A DNA stretch of 64,000 nucleotides from an uncultured Acetobacterium sp. (GCF_963664135.1 NZ_OY760905.1:1488001-1552000), one strand, 5' to 3'; shown: positions 34,147 to 44,042, counted from the first letter of the stretch. Notes: a model not told the origin generated them from the sequence alone. Made by a program: numbers and translations.

Positions 34147-35261
34147 TTTAAAACCCCCTCGCTGATCATTGCTTCAATGCTGTAAATGATGGCTTTTTTT
34201 CGCACTTCCGGTTCTTCGATCTTTCCCAAAGCTACCAAAAGTTGACCAATCGGATTTTTTTGATTCTCTTTGATCAGCAAGTCCAGATCTATATCTGGCT
34301 CTAATTGGGAAACATCGGTTTCGACATAGTAAAACGATTCTTCCAGGTCATCGTTAATCCACTCCAATTGAATTTCGGGATTGATGTATCCCTGAAAACG
34401 AAGTCGGTAGTAATTTTCCCGGCGATTGCCTTCGGTATCGCAATTGATCGCCTTTTCGATAATATCATGATACGAATCTTCCGGTGCAATCTGAATTTCA
34501 AGGGTTTCATATTTTCTTGACTCAATGGGATTAAAACCACTGGATGTGATATAGGCCTGATTTTCATAATCGGATTCCACCTGGGAGATTAAAAAACCCC
34601 GTTCTCCGGTTTCGCCAAAATTAAGCGGCACTGGCGACCCGCAATAGGCGGCTCCGCCTGGCGTGATGCCAGGTTTGTGGATATGTCCCAAAGCAATAAA
34701 ATTAAACCCTTTCTTTTCAATCATTCTCAGATCAATGGGAAGATAGAGGCTTTGATTGGTGACTTCCCCGTGAGCCATTAATATATTATATCGGGTATCA
34801 TCAAGTTTAATGGCATTAAATGATCGTTCCGGAAACGCCCGGTATTCGTTTTTAACCCAGGACATGCCATAAATTTCGGTATTTAATTCTTTTATATAAA
34901 CGGATCTGAACACATCTTCTCTAAAGATGTGAACATTACTTGACCACTCAACTTTTTTATAGGGTGAGCTGTCGCCGTGATAATCGTGATTTCCGGTAAT
35001 AATGACCACCCAGGTTTTTTCCAGGCTGGCAAAACCTTCAGCGGCTCTTTTTATATCCATGGTGAGGACATTAACACTATCAAATAAATCTCCGGCAATG
35101 AGTACGAGCGGAACGTCTTCTTCCTTTGCGTATGCGATCATATCGTCAAAGGCTTTCCATAGTTCTTTTCTTTTATTTTTACCGTAGTAGTTTCCTTGCT
35201 GTTGAAAGGTAAAGGGGCGACCTAAGTGAAAATCACCAGTATGAATAAAGGTTGTCAGCAT
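34143..35261 (-). CDS. YhaO/SbcD-like DNA exonuclease
   Basis: 372 aa calcineurin-type phosphoesterase of the Mre11/SbcD group. Metal-binding motifs GDFHLGRP, IAGDLFDS, ITGNHDYHG, MAHGEV and ALGHIHKP are all visible. It is the partner of the Rad50-like protein encoded directly downstream, and translation is coupled by the ATGA overlap. Probable role: processing of DNA double-strand ends. A terminator and a gene-poor 200-bp spacer lie upstream. Confidence 0.9.
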   Translation of the reverse strand: MLTTFIHTGDFHLGRPFTFQQQGNYYGKNKRKELWKAFDDMIAYAKEEDVPLVLIAGDLFDSVNVLTMDIKRAAEGFASLEKTWVVIITGNHDYHGDSSPYKKVEWSSNVHIFREDVFRSVYIKELNTEIYGMSWVKNEYRAFPERSFNAIKLDDTRYNILMAHGEVTNQSLYLPIDLRMIEKKGFNFIALGHIHKPGITPGGAAYCGSPVPLNFGETGERGFLISQVESDYENQAYITSSGFNPIESRKYETLEIQIAPEDSYHDIIEKAINCDTEGNRRENYYRLRFQGYINPEIQLEWINDDLEESFYYVETDVSQLEPDIDLDLLIKENQKNPIGQLLVALGKIEEPEVRKKAIIYSIEAMISEGVLK

Positions 35262-35422
35262 CCTCTTTGCCTCCTCATCTATAAATTTTTGCTAATCTAT
35301 CTTCTTAAACTATATTCTAAATTGGCAATTTGTCTTCTAACTGATTTTTTATTATATCATCTTTTTACTGATCTTACATTTAATTTTTATTAGAATTTGT
35401 ATTTAAATGGACAAGCCACGGA

Positions 35423-35459
35423 AAAACGCCATTAAAAGATTAACTCTAAATGGCGTTTT
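35423..35459 (-). terminator. Terminator behind the sigma-54 activator
   Basis: AAAACGCCATT / AATGGCGTTTT stem ending in TTTT on the minus strand, 8 nt behind the stop at 35467. It would end the long molybdenum-hydroxylase operon. Confidence 0.87.
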
Positions 35460-35466
35460 GACTGGT

Positions 35467-37395
35467 TTAATCGATCGCGATCTGATATTTATTGATTTTA
35501 CTGTAAAGGGTATTCCGCTGAATCCCCAAAGCATTGGCGGCCTGACTGATATTGCCTTTATACAATTTTAAAACCCGGGCAATATGTTCTTTTTCCACAT
35601 AACAGATATCCAGCTTGCTCTTATCGACGGTTTCCAGACTTTCTTCGATAAAATCCAAGGCACTGTGTTCCCTGATCGTGTGGCTTTGACTGCGGGCTTC
35701 CTGATTGATATTTTCAATAAAGTACTTGGTCGGAAAGGATTCGGTATTGATCATCAGCTCAACCACATTTTCCAGTTCCCGGACATTTCCCGGCCAATTA
35801 TAATTTTCTAAAACCATCATTGCTTCCTCCGAAATTTGAAATTCCGGTTTGTCATATTTTGCTGACAGATTTTTCATAAAATAGTGATACAAAATGTGAA
35901 TATCACTTTTTCTTTCCTGCAATGGCGGTAAATAAAGCGGGAGCACATTGAGACGATAAAACAGATCTTTTCTGAATCGGCCCATTTCCACCTCTTTTTT
36001 CAGGTCTTTGTTAGTAGCAGCAATAATGCGAACATCAATGGGAATGGATTTTTGGCTACCGATTCGCGTGATTACATTTTCCTGAAGTACTCGGAGTAGC
36101 CTGGTCTGCATATCCAGAGGCATTTCACCGATTTCATCCAGCATAATGGTCCCATTGTTGGCCAGTTCAAATTTACCGATGTTGCCACCTTTTTTAGCCC
36201 CGGTATAAGCGCCTTCCTCATAACCAAAGAGTTCGGACTCAATTAACTGATTGGGAATAGCACCGCAATTCAGGGCCACAAAAGGTTCATCCATCCTTTT
36301 GCTGAAATTGTGGATAGCCTGAGCAAAGACTTCTTTGCCGCAACCGCTTTCCCCCAAAATCAGAATCGTGGAACGATTGTTGGATATTTTCTTGGCATAC
36401 TCAATGGTACTGACAAAATGTTTATCCGTCCCCATAATTTTATCAAAGGTATAGTAGGGTTGCTCGTTTTTGCCTATTTTTTTCGATTGGTCTTCTTTTA
36501 AGACAAAAACAATTTCGATGCTGTCATCCTGAGGGTTATAAATGGGACTGGCCGTCATTTGACAATGAAAATTATTTCTCAGGGCTTTTATATTGATGAT
36601 CCGGTTGACATGCCGTTCCGAATGGATGGCGTCTTTGATATTTTCCCATTCTTCAATGATTTCAGCCACATTGGTAGCCGCCAACTGTCTGTATTTGTTC
36701 CCGAATAAGTCCATGGCTTTCTGGTTGTATATCTTGATGCCTCCATCCAGATCTGAGGTAAGGATAGCCACTGGCATGGAATTGAAAATGGTTTTGATAT
36801 GTTTATTGGTCATGTTCTGGAGCCGATTATATTCTTTAACCTTTAACATTTCTTCAATGGCGTTGGAAGCGGCGATAACCATCCCCAGGGTATGGGGATG
36901 AACGGAGTCTGAATAACCGGTGAGATCCAAAGCGCCGATGAGGTTGCCATTGGGATCTTTAATGGGTGCTCCGGAACAAGTCCAACGATGATAGGCTTTG
37001 ATGAAGTGATCTTGGCCAGACAACTGGATGGCTTCTTCGGATTTGATGACGACAGACATGGCATTGGTTCCAATGTTCTCTTCATTCATATAGGCACCGG
37101 CGACCATTTTTAATTCAAAGGCTTCTGATAATATTTTTTCATCGCCAATGGCGTTAAGGATACAGCCCTCTTTATCCGTCAACAGGACGAAAAAGTTATT
37201 TCCCCTGACGATGCTCATCAGGTGCTCCATATAAGGTGAGGCGGTGAGGATGAGATCTCGATTTTCGGTAAATTTCTTCTGAAGTTCTGAATTATCGATC
37301 ATTTTTTTACTGAAAACCTGATCTTCTTTAATGTCATATAGGGCACATCGTTCCTTTGATTCTTTTATAAGTGCTTGATATACATTTCTATTCAT
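35467..37395 (-). CDS. Sigma-54-dependent transcriptional activator (AcoR-like)
   Basis: 642 aa. A GAF-type input domain (about 45-190, with NEENIGTNAMSVV and WTCSGAPIKDPNGNLIGALD, the AcoR pattern) is followed by a PAS domain (about 205-310), the AAA+ sigma-54 domain (about 335-570) and a C-terminal Fis HTH (about 600-640, GNISQAANALGIQRNTLY). The AAA+ domain has Walker A GESGCGKE, the loop motif GAYTGA in place of GAFTGA, and a Walker B region with MLDEIGEM. I chose the ATG at 37395 behind GACAGGA. The near-perfect sigma-54 promoter at 50955-50970 is its likely target. Ligand unknown, perhaps an aldehyde or alcohol. Confidence 0.92.
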   Translation of the reverse strand: MNRNVYQALIKESKERCALYDIKEDQVFSKKMIDNSELQKKFTENRDLILTASPYMEHLMSIVRGNNFFVLLTDKEGCILNAIGDEKILSEAFELKMVAGAYMNEENIGTNAMSVVIKSEEAIQLSGQDHFIKAYHRWTCSGAPIKDPNGNLIGALDLTGYSDSVHPHTLGMVIAASNAIEEMLKVKEYNRLQNMTNKHIKTIFNSMPVAILTSDLDGGIKIYNQKAMDLFGNKYRQLAATNVAEIIEEWENIKDAIHSERHVNRIINIKALRNNFHCQMTASPIYNPQDDSIEIVFVLKEDQSKKIGKNEQPYYTFDKIMGTDKHFVSTIEYAKKISNNRSTILILGESGCGKEVFAQAIHNFSKRMDEPFVALNCGAIPNQLIESELFGYEEGAYTGAKKGGNIGKFELANNGTIMLDEIGEMPLDMQTRLLRVLQENVITRIGSQKSIPIDVRIIAATNKDLKKEVEMGRFRKDLFYRLNVLPLYLPPLQERKSDIHILYHYFMKNLSAKYDKPEFQISEEAMMVLENYNWPGNVRELENVVELMINTESFPTKYFIENINQEARSQSHTIREHSALDFIEESLETVDKSKLDICYVEKEHIARVLKLYKGNISQAANALGIQRNTLYSKINKYQIAID

Positions 37396-37411
37396 TGGTT
37401 CCTGTCTCTTT

Positions 37412-38005
37412 TCATCTATTTTTACACATCCACTTTTCCTGGTCCTGATCATAACACAATTGATAAATACCGGCGTAGTCAATTGGCCAGTTGAAGATAT
37501 GGTTTAGGGGCAAACCCAGAATGCTGGTTAGGATTACCCGAATCACACCGGCATGGGCCAGAATGATCATTTGATGCTCTTCCTCTTTTTCGGCAATTTT
37601 TTTAAATGCCGGCATGACCCGTTGCTGGAGATCTAAAAAGCTTTCGCCACTGGGGGGAGCAAAACTTGCTATTTCCTGGCCGCGCTTTTCATAGTCGCCC
37701 GGAAACTTGCTTTTGATTGACCTAAAGGTTCGCCCTTCCCAATCGCCCATGCTGATTTCCTGGAGTTCTGTGATAGTCTCTTTGGGAACAGGTCTGTTTT
37801 CCAAAATACTGTCCAGCGTTGTTACACAACGTTTTAGCGGGCTGGTATATGCTCTGTCAAGATTTATTCCAGCGAAAAATTCACGGCGTTTGGCAGCTTG
37901 TATTTTGCCCTGTTCCGACAAGGGGAGATCAATCTGTCCGATGTAGGCTTTTTCTTTATTCCACTCAATTTCACCATGTCTAACCAGATAAATCGTTTTG
38001 TTCAT
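37412..38005 (-). CDS. Histidine phosphatase family protein (CobC/phosphoglycerate mutase-like)
   Basis: 197 aa; catalytic RHG motif (YLVRHGEIEWN) at the N-terminus and second His in ILAHAGVIRVIL. Resembles alpha-ribazole phosphatases, but no cobalamin genes are near, so the substrate is unknown. I chose the ATG at 38005 behind GGAAGGA; this start lies within the last codons of the MocA-HD gene. The conserved place in this operon type suggests it dephosphorylates an intermediate of the same pathway. Confidence 0.83.
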   Translation of the reverse strand: MNKTIYLVRHGEIEWNKEKAYIGQIDLPLSEQGKIQAAKRREFFAGINLDRAYTSPLKRCVTTLDSILENRPVPKETITELQEISMGDWEGRTFRSIKSKFPGDYEKRGQEIASFAPPSGESFLDLQQRVMPAFKKIAEKEEEHQMIILAHAGVIRVILTSILGLPLNHIFNWPIDYAGIYQLCYDQDQEKWMCKNR

Positions 38006-39104
38006 CCCAAAAATCCTTCCCGGTGACCGTTTCAATTTTTTTTACAATCGCTTCGGCATCCTGATAGCGTTTATTTATTTTTTCGAGTGCTACCGGCTGA
38101 TGTTTGAATTTTTCCAACATTTCAGCTTTTCTGATGCTTAACTTACCGAACTGATCGTCTTGGACCAGTTTATCAGCTAAATATAAAATCTCCCTTTCAC
38201 TGATGGGATCATTATTTTCTACGTCAATATCCATATGGGCTAAAATCATACTACCGATTTTTTCATACCCCAATTTTTTTAGTACCAAAGCCCCCTTCTC
38301 GGGATGATGCTTTTCAGTCTTTACGATATCATGGAGCAACGCTGCCGCTGCCAGAGAATCGGTATCAATTTCCATCCCCTTATCCATTAACTGTTTTGTA
38401 ATTTTCAGAGCCACTTCTTTAACTTTTTGGCTATGCTTTCTGACCTTTGCGGGAGTTTGAAAAATATCCAACAGGGCTTCGCATTCACTGGGATTGGGGG
38501 TATTTTGTCTGCCATAGCTCAACAAGGCTTCATAATCCAATCGGGTATCCATGTCCATAAGAACAGACTGGTCGGCCAGAGGTAGATTAAGGGCATCGGC
38601 TTCATATTTTCCCAATAAATTCTTTAATCCGCCATCTTCCTGATTGGCAATAATCAGGTTTTTATATCGACTGTGAATTAGTGGCGGATGACCTCTTTTG
38701 TTAGAAAAACAGGGATAAATGATTCCTTTTTCGGTTTTTTCGAAAAAATTCATCAGCCCTTCAATGGACTGGGGTTTTACAAGGGGAATATCCACCGGAT
38801 GGATAAAAAAAGCATCTACCACTTCGGACAATTGAGAGACCCCCTTAATAATGGAAGTATACATTCCTTGTTTAAAATTCTCATTAATGACCCACTTAAT
38901 GGGTGAATGCTTGAAATAAGGAATGATCTCTTCAGCCCGGTGCCCCAACACCAGAATAATCTCATTGAGGCCTGCCTGTTGATAGGTATTGATAACCTTC
39001 TCAACCGCTGTTTCGTTTCCGAATTTCAACAGTGGTTTGAATCCATCCATTCGGGACGAAAAACCTGCTGCAATAATGATTGCTGCGAATTTATTTTTTT
39101 TCAT
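37980..39104 (-). CDS. MocA-like nucleotidyltransferase fused to an HD hydrolase domain
   Basis: 374 aa. The N-terminal MobA/MocA-type NTP transferase (1-200) has IIIAAGFSSRMDGFKPLL and IHPVDIPLVKPQSI. The C-terminal HD phosphohydrolase (about 215-360) has RKHSQKV, ALLHDIVKTE and ILAHMDID. MocA adds CMP to molybdopterin to give the cytosine dinucleotide cofactor used by xanthine/aldehyde oxidases. The attached HD domain could remove a nucleotide or pyrophosphate. I chose the ATG at 39104 behind AGAGGGAAA. Similar fusions are named DVU_1551 family NTP transferases, from memory. Confidence 0.85.
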   Translation of the reverse strand: MKKNKFAAIIIAAGFSSRMDGFKPLLKFGNETAVEKVINTYQQAGLNEIILVLGHRAEEIIPYFKHSPIKWVINENFKQGMYTSIIKGVSQLSEVVDAFFIHPVDIPLVKPQSIEGLMNFFEKTEKGIIYPCFSNKRGHPPLIHSRYKNLIIANQEDGGLKNLLGKYEADALNLPLADQSVLMDMDTRLDYEALLSYGRQNTPNPSECEALLDIFQTPAKVRKHSQKVKEVALKITKQLMDKGMEIDTDSLAAAALLHDIVKTEKHHPEKGALVLKKLGYEKIGSMILAHMDIDVENNDPISEREILYLADKLVQDDQFGKLSIRKAEMLEKFKHQPVALEKINKRYQDAEAIVKKIETVTGKDFWDEQNDLSG

Positions 39105-39133
39105 CGATTTTTCCCTCTGATTCAAATTAAGTG

Positions 39134-40174
39134 CTAACTTCTGCGTACCTTAATCATTTCGGCAGCAATACTCACTGCAATTTCTTCTGGTGTATCGGCA
39201 TGGATCGGCAAACCGATGGGGCTGTAAACCCGGTCCAGATCTATGAAAGAAAAGCCGTCTTCCAACAGACATTGGTACACGTGGTTGCGTTTGTTGCTGC
39301 TGCCAATCATGCCAATGTATTTTGCATCGGTCATCAGCATTTGCGCTAAAACTTCCTTATCATAGGAATGACCTCTGGTCACAATAATCACAAAGGACTG
39401 GGCGTTAATTTTTACGTAATCGATGATGTTTTCAAATCCAGGAGCAACCACCACCTCATCCACATGGTTAAAACGTTTTTCATTTGCAAATTCTTCCCGA
39501 TCGTCCACAACACTGACGTAAAAGCCCAGGTTTTTACACAGCTCTGCCAGCACCTTACCAATGTGTCCGCCACCCAAAATACAGACATTCTCGGTATTAA
39601 AAATCGGTTCTACAAAAAAACCTTTCGCATGTAAATAGGCTTCTTTATATTTTAATTGATAAAAGTTCTCTTTGATCTCTTTAATCAGACTTAGAATTTC
39701 ATCGCTTTCACGGCCATAAAAACCGGTTTCGGTACAGGCCCATTTTTCCAGTTCAGCGTCTTTATCAGCTTCTTGCGGAATTTTTGTAATCACAACAAAC
39801 TCTGATTTTTTATCATGAAGATTTGATATTTCCTCAAAAAATCCCCGTGATTTTTCATTTTCCCAATCAATGTATTCCAATAGAATTTTTATATCACCAC
39901 CACAAACCATTCCCAATGATGCGGCATCTTTATTGGAAAGCATGAATTCTTCAATACGAAATTTTCGATCCTGGTGGATTTTTGCAGCTGCTTTTATGAC
40001 CAAAGCTTCGACCAAACCGCCCCCGATCGTTCCTTCGTTGGACAGATCCTGTTTGATGAGCATTTTCGCTCCTTCGCTTCTGGGAGCTGAGCCGGTCTTC
40101 TCCAGAATCGTTGCCAGAACAAAATTCTCATTATTATTTTGTGCTCTTTTTACTGTCTTAAAAAAATCCTTCAT
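39134..40174 (-). CDS. XdhC/CoxI family protein with Rossmann domain
   Basis: 346 aa. The N-terminal XdhC part (VLATILEKTGSAPRSEGAKM, then GTIGGGLVEALVI) and the C-terminal XdhC_C Rossmann fold (VCILGGGHIGKVLAEL, VVDDREEFA, IVTRGHSYDKEVL) are both present. XdhC binds the molybdenum cofactor, helps to sulfurate it and inserts it into xanthine dehydrogenase-type enzymes. Target here should be the aldehyde oxidoreductase at 47086. A second, shorter XdhC lies at 51813. Confidence 0.92.
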   Translation of the reverse strand: MKDFFKTVKRAQNNNENFVLATILEKTGSAPRSEGAKMLIKQDLSNEGTIGGGLVEALVIKAAAKIHQDRKFRIEEFMLSNKDAASLGMVCGGDIKILLEYIDWENEKSRGFFEEISNLHDKKSEFVVITKIPQEADKDAELEKWACTETGFYGRESDEILSLIKEIKENFYQLKYKEAYLHAKGFFVEPIFNTENVCILGGGHIGKVLAELCKNLGFYVSVVDDREEFANEKRFNHVDEVVVAPGFENIIDYVKINAQSFVIIVTRGHSYDKEVLAQMLMTDAKYIGMIGSSNKRNHVYQCLLEDGFSFIDLDRVYSPIGLPIHADTPEEIAVSIAAEMIKVRRS

Positions 40175-41484
40175 CTTCTATGTTCCTTTCGTTGGTCGAC
40201 TATTTTTCGTTTAATCATGCTGTTGATCATCTGATCCGGCCGCTGTTCCCAATTGATGTTTATTTTTACATTCATTAGTAATTGATAGTGTTTTAAAAAA
40301 TAGCCTTGAATTTTTTGAACCACTTGTTTTCTGATGATGTCTTCATCACCAATATCATAGAGGGTTATATTGATGGTTAATGCCTTATTGTTTTCCAGAA
40401 TCACCTGATAGTCAATGATTTCTTCAAATTCGAGGATTAACTCTTCCATAACCTTTAGATCACACCATCCACTTTCTGACAATTGGAGGCGGTTGCCCAG
40501 CCGTCCTTCGACCTTTTTTAAGGTTCGTAAAAAGGTGCCGCAGGTACAGGGCTCAGTTGAAAATGCGCCGATGTCGCCAGTTCGGTAACGAATCAGGGGC
40601 ATCGCCTCCCGATTGAAGGTGGTAAAGACAACTTCACCATATTCGCCATCTGCTAAGGGTTGCCCGGAATCGGGATCGATGATTTCGAAATATAAATCGC
40701 CTTCCCGCAGATGATAGCCGTTAAGTGCCTGGCATTCCACACCGCCGCCGTAACCCATTTCGGTCATGCCGTAGTGATTAAAGACCTGGCAGTCAAACTT
40801 CTGGTTTAATTCATCAATTAAAACCTGGGGGACATAATCGGTGCTCAATAATATTTTTTCTATTTTTTTAAAGGCCTCACTTTTCATCCGACTGAGGTAC
40901 AAGAGCTGGATAGGAATCCCGATAATACAATTGATGTCATTTTCCAGAATGCTTTTTTCCACTGCCTCCAGATCGGTGAGCAGTCCAAAGACGGTACAGG
41001 CAGTTTGGGATTGGTTTAGTGCTTTTTGCAGCAGATCGCCAATGGTACCATAGGCTTGTCCCGGCAACAGCACCAGTACCCGGTCGGTGCTGTCGGTTAA
41101 TGAACGCATACCGTAATTAAAAAAATCGACGGTTTGTTGTAAATCCTTGTCGGTGAAAAAAATTCGTTTCTTTTTACCACTGGTTCCTGATGTGTTCAGG
41201 GTAACAATGCGATCCACCTTGGTCTGTGACACACATAAAAAACTGAATGGGGATTCTTTAATATCAGCTGCTTGGGTAAATGGCAACTGCTTGAAATCCG
41301 CAAGGGATTTCAGGTCTTCACACTCAAAATCCGCCAAGTGCCTTTCATAAAAAACACTGTTTTGTTTGGCATAGTTTAGCGTTTCGATCAGCTTATTTAA
41401 TTGATAGGCTTCCAATGCATCCTGATTAGCGCTTGATATCCCGGTTCGCTGGATGATCCAGTCTTCCATGGGTGTTTTCTTCAT
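40171..41484 (-). CDS. AMP-forming ligase, phenylacetate-CoA ligase-like
   Basis: 437 aa member of the adenylate-forming PaaK/CapK group. Motifs TLNTSGTSGKKKRI (ATP loop), NHYGMTEMGYGG and YRTGDIG are visible. It should activate a carboxylic acid as acyl-AMP, then perhaps transfer it to CoA or another thiol or amine. The C-terminal lid is present. I chose the ATG at 41484 behind GTGAGGA. It overlaps xdhC by 4 nt. From memory it belongs with DVU_1553 family AMP-dependent ligases, which occur in the same operon type; its substrate is unknown. Confidence 0.85.
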   Translation of the reverse strand: MKKTPMEDWIIQRTGISSANQDALEAYQLNKLIETLNYAKQNSVFYERHLADFECEDLKSLADFKQLPFTQAADIKESPFSFLCVSQTKVDRIVTLNTSGTSGKKKRIFFTDKDLQQTVDFFNYGMRSLTDSTDRVLVLLPGQAYGTIGDLLQKALNQSQTACTVFGLLTDLEAVEKSILENDINCIIGIPIQLLYLSRMKSEAFKKIEKILLSTDYVPQVLIDELNQKFDCQVFNHYGMTEMGYGGGVECQALNGYHLREGDLYFEIIDPDSGQPLADGEYGEVVFTTFNREAMPLIRYRTGDIGAFSTEPCTCGTFLRTLKKVEGRLGNRLQLSESGWCDLKVMEELILEFEEIIDYQVILENNKALTINITLYDIGDEDIIRKQVVQKIQGYFLKHYQLLMNVKININWEQRPDQMINSMIKRKIVDQRKEHRR

Positions 41485-41492
41485 AAGATTCC

Positions 41493-42863
41493 TCACTGAT
41501 TTCGGTATAAAGATTGACCGTTCTGATTGGTCAGGTTGTACATACAAAAGGGGATGAGCTCGCCTTTTGGTGTAGCGACATGGATGCAGCAGTCTTTGAC
41601 CCGTTCCAGATCGAGGTTCCAGACGTCCTGAAAAGCCATCGCTGAGAGCGAAAAGGAATAGTGGTTGATGCGATCGAGGATTTCATCCCAGGCATCCTTT
41701 GGTTCTTCTTCAAATTTCCCCGCTGCTGGTTTTATTTCTGCCGACATCTGATTCACCGTCCATTTTCGGGAAACATGGGCTTTTGTTTTTCTGGCACCCT
41801 CTTCGGCCTTTTCGGTTCCACAACAACTTGACGAATTGTTCAGAGGAACGAGTTCACCATTTTGCTGATAGATATAATTACCGTGAAAAGAGCATCGGGC
41901 ATTTTCACATCCCGGCGGGGTAAAATTGCTGGTTTTTATTTTTTTACGGTTCTGTTTTTCAATTTTATCCATGACATCGCCGAGAGTCAACCTTTTTTCT
42001 TCCACCGGAAGGTTGGGAATGCGGCCAAAATAGCTGGCTGGTTGCATATGGACACCTTTAACTGTAGGTATCCAACTGACTGCAAAGTCGATGATATTAC
42101 CCAAATCGTCATCATTGACATCCGCCACGAGTGTCGGCACCAGAACCACGCCAATCTGGTATTTCCGGCAGTTTTCCAGAGCTTTTATTTTTGTTGCCAG
42201 TAACGGCCTACCTCTGAGCTTTTCAAAAATCCCATCGTTGGTTCCGTCAAATTGCAGAAAAACCGAATTGAGTCCAGCTTCTTTTAGTTGCTTGACAAAG
42301 GCTTCATCCTCACCCAGACGAATGCCGTTGGTATTAATCTGGATAAAGGAAAAACCGATGTCATGGCCCAGCTTGATAATTTGAGGCAAATCATCCCGTA
42401 GGGTTGGCTCACCACCGGAAAGCTGGATATTGCAATTTCCTGAAGTCTCCATAATGCTCTGGTACATGGCCTGAATGGTTTCCTCTGAAAGGTCATCCGC
42501 AACTTTGCCATGGGCATCAGCAAAACAAAATGAACAATTGAGATTGCAGCGCTGGGTAACTTCAATCAGGGCGGTGCAGGTATGTTGACGATGGTCGGCA
42601 CAGAGGCCACAATCATAGGGACAACCTTTATCCACCAATGTATTAGGGTTTTTAATGGTGGTGGGAATCTTATTGCGCACCCATTTGTTTATTGGAACGC
42701 TGCCCCGCCAGAGCAGTGATTTAAAACGGCCATGCTCTTGACACGATTTTTCCATGTATGTTTCGTTATTTTTTGTCCAAATGATGGCGTTTATTTTTTT
42801 GAAACAAACCGGACAGAGGCTTTGGGTTCTTGAAATGATCCGCTTCATGTTTTTCTTATTCAT
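41493..42863 (-). CDS. Radical SAM protein, TrsS-like
   Basis: 456 aa. An N-terminal zinc-ribbon-like piece (SLCPVCFKKINAI, then a CQEHG) precedes the radical SAM core. The core has CNLNCSFCFADAHG (CxxxCxxC) at about residue 107 and LSGGEPTLRDD. Later Cys-rich spots (PPGCENARCSFHG, SSSCCG) may hold an extra Fe-S cluster. The build resembles the tetraether lipid synthase/7-carboxy-type group and matches what is annotated as radical SAM (seleno)protein TrsS. Here the N-terminal site is Cys, not selenocysteine. Product chemistry unknown. Confidence 0.82.
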   Translation of the reverse strand: MNKKNMKRIISRTQSLCPVCFKKINAIIWTKNNETYMEKSCQEHGRFKSLLWRGSVPINKWVRNKIPTTIKNPNTLVDKGCPYDCGLCADHRQHTCTALIEVTQRCNLNCSFCFADAHGKVADDLSEETIQAMYQSIMETSGNCNIQLSGGEPTLRDDLPQIIKLGHDIGFSFIQINTNGIRLGEDEAFVKQLKEAGLNSVFLQFDGTNDGIFEKLRGRPLLATKIKALENCRKYQIGVVLVPTLVADVNDDDLGNIIDFAVSWIPTVKGVHMQPASYFGRIPNLPVEEKRLTLGDVMDKIEKQNRKKIKTSNFTPPGCENARCSFHGNYIYQQNGELVPLNNSSSCCGTEKAEEGARKTKAHVSRKWTVNQMSAEIKPAAGKFEEEPKDAWDEILDRINHYSFSLSAMAFQDVWNLDLERVKDCCIHVATPKGELIPFCMYNLTNQNGQSLYRNQ

Positions 42864-42869
42864 TTTTCC

Positions 42870-43322
42870 CTATTGCTCTCTGTCGCCAAATGTATAACCG
42901 TTTTCCTGCAGAATCTCAACGACCTTCTGGAAGCCTTCCTGCAAAAGGTCGCCGCATTTCACCGGATAGGACTGATTATTTTCATCAGTAAAATGGTAGA
43001 CACCAATCAGATCCAGACATTCAGTACTCTCGAAATGTTCTTCAAACCACTCCATATACTCCCGGACCATCGCCCCAAAGTTATCTTTGGTATACTCCCG
43101 GGCTTTGCCTTTTCCAGCATATAAGCCAATGACGCCGATGCCGCCGGTTAAGACCCCACAGGTTTTCTGATTGCCGCCAATGCCATTGCACAAACCATTC
43201 ATCACCCGGATCAGGTCGTCATTTTCAATTTCTTCCATATCCAGTGCCAGTTTGAGCATAATCTGGCTGCAGCAATAGCCTTCGGTTCCCAGTTTATAAA
43301 GTTCAAATTTCAGTTCATCCAT
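42870..43322 (-). CDS. C_GCAxxG_C_C family protein
   Basis: 150 aa; GYCCSQIMLKLALD, then GLCNGIGGNQKTCGVLTGGI and a final Cys in YPVKCGDLLQ, the redox/iron-sulfur pattern of the C_GCAxxG_C_C family. Such proteins are thought to be small redox or metal carriers. The 6-nt spacing to trsS indicates one operon. Function not known. Confidence 0.83.
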   Translation of the reverse strand: MDELKFELYKLGTEGYCCSQIMLKLALDMEEIENDDLIRVMNGLCNGIGGNQKTCGVLTGGIGVIGLYAGKGKAREYTKDNFGAMVREYMEWFEEHFESTECLDLIGVYHFTDENNQSYPVKCGDLLQEGFQKVVEILQENGYTFGDREQ

Positions 43323-43325
43323 ATT

Positions 43326-44042
43326 CTATTCCGCCTTTCTCGCGATCATCATATAGTAACCCGGTTTGCATGGTTTCAACGCTTCCTGAAAGCCTGCCGC
43401 ACAGGCACCACCGGTTTTTTTCCAGAATTCATTCATGGAGCCGAATTCAAAAATGGTTTTCACCAGCAGTTGTTTAAGCAACTCGCTGTGGTCTTCTATG
43501 AGCAGCACTTCAAAACCAAGCTTTTTGACATCAGACTCAAGCTCTTTTAAATCATATAAGCCACGCATACAACTCTCAAATTTATGCATTCTGACCTGAT
43601 TCAAAGACTCCGGGTTTCTGGCATACACATCAGTGATATAAAAGCTGCCGCCTTTTTTAAGCACCCGATGTACTTCTTTTAGTGCCGCAACCCGATCTGA
43701 CATCAGTGAAAGCGTGCATTCTGATAACACGCCCTGAAAAGTAGCATCTTCAAAGGGGATGGCTTCACCGCTACCAGCAGCAAAGATGCCATCGGGATTG
43801 TTTTTCCTGGCAATATCCAACAATTTCCGGGATGGATCAATGCCCATCGCCTTAAGCCCATGAGAATGGTTGAGGTAGCTGACCGTTGCTCCCTGTCCGC
43901 ATCCCAGGTCAAGCAATAAGTCTGCTGCTGACCATTGACAGAACTTAACGCCCTTGTCAGTTAAATCAAATCCTCCCGGCCGCAAGGTTTGACCGAGAAG
44001 TTCGGTCATCTCCGGACTTTCGTAGGCACAATTTCCTGACAA
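43326..44042 (-). CDS. SAM-dependent methyltransferase, TrsM-like
   Basis: 238 aa class I methyltransferase: motif I LLDLGCGQGATVSYL at about residue 43, then GIDPSRKLLD, GSGEAIPFEDATFQ and VLKKGGSFYITDVY. The start is a TTG at 44042 placed right behind the stop of the zinc-ribbon gene, with GGAGG at proper spacing; an ATG comes only at codon 12. It lies next to the C_GCAxxG_C_C gene. It may methylate the product of the radical SAM step; substrate unknown. Confidence 0.8.
   Translation of the reverse strand: MSGNCAYESPEMTELLGQTLRPGGFDLTDKGVKFCQWSAADLLLDLGCGQGATVSYLNHSHGLKAMGIDPSRKLLDIARKNNPDGIFAAGSGEAIPFEDATFQGVLSECTLSLMSDRVAALKEVHRVLKKGGSFYITDVYARNPESLNQVRMHKFESCMRGLYDLKELESDVKKLGFEVLLIEDHSELLKQLLVKTIFEFGSMNEFWKKTGGACAAGFQEALKPCKPGYYMMIARKAE

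Noticed and set aside
41493..42863. TrsS as a selenoprotein
   Set aside because: The frame is open with Cys codons at the N-terminal motif; no in-frame TGA.
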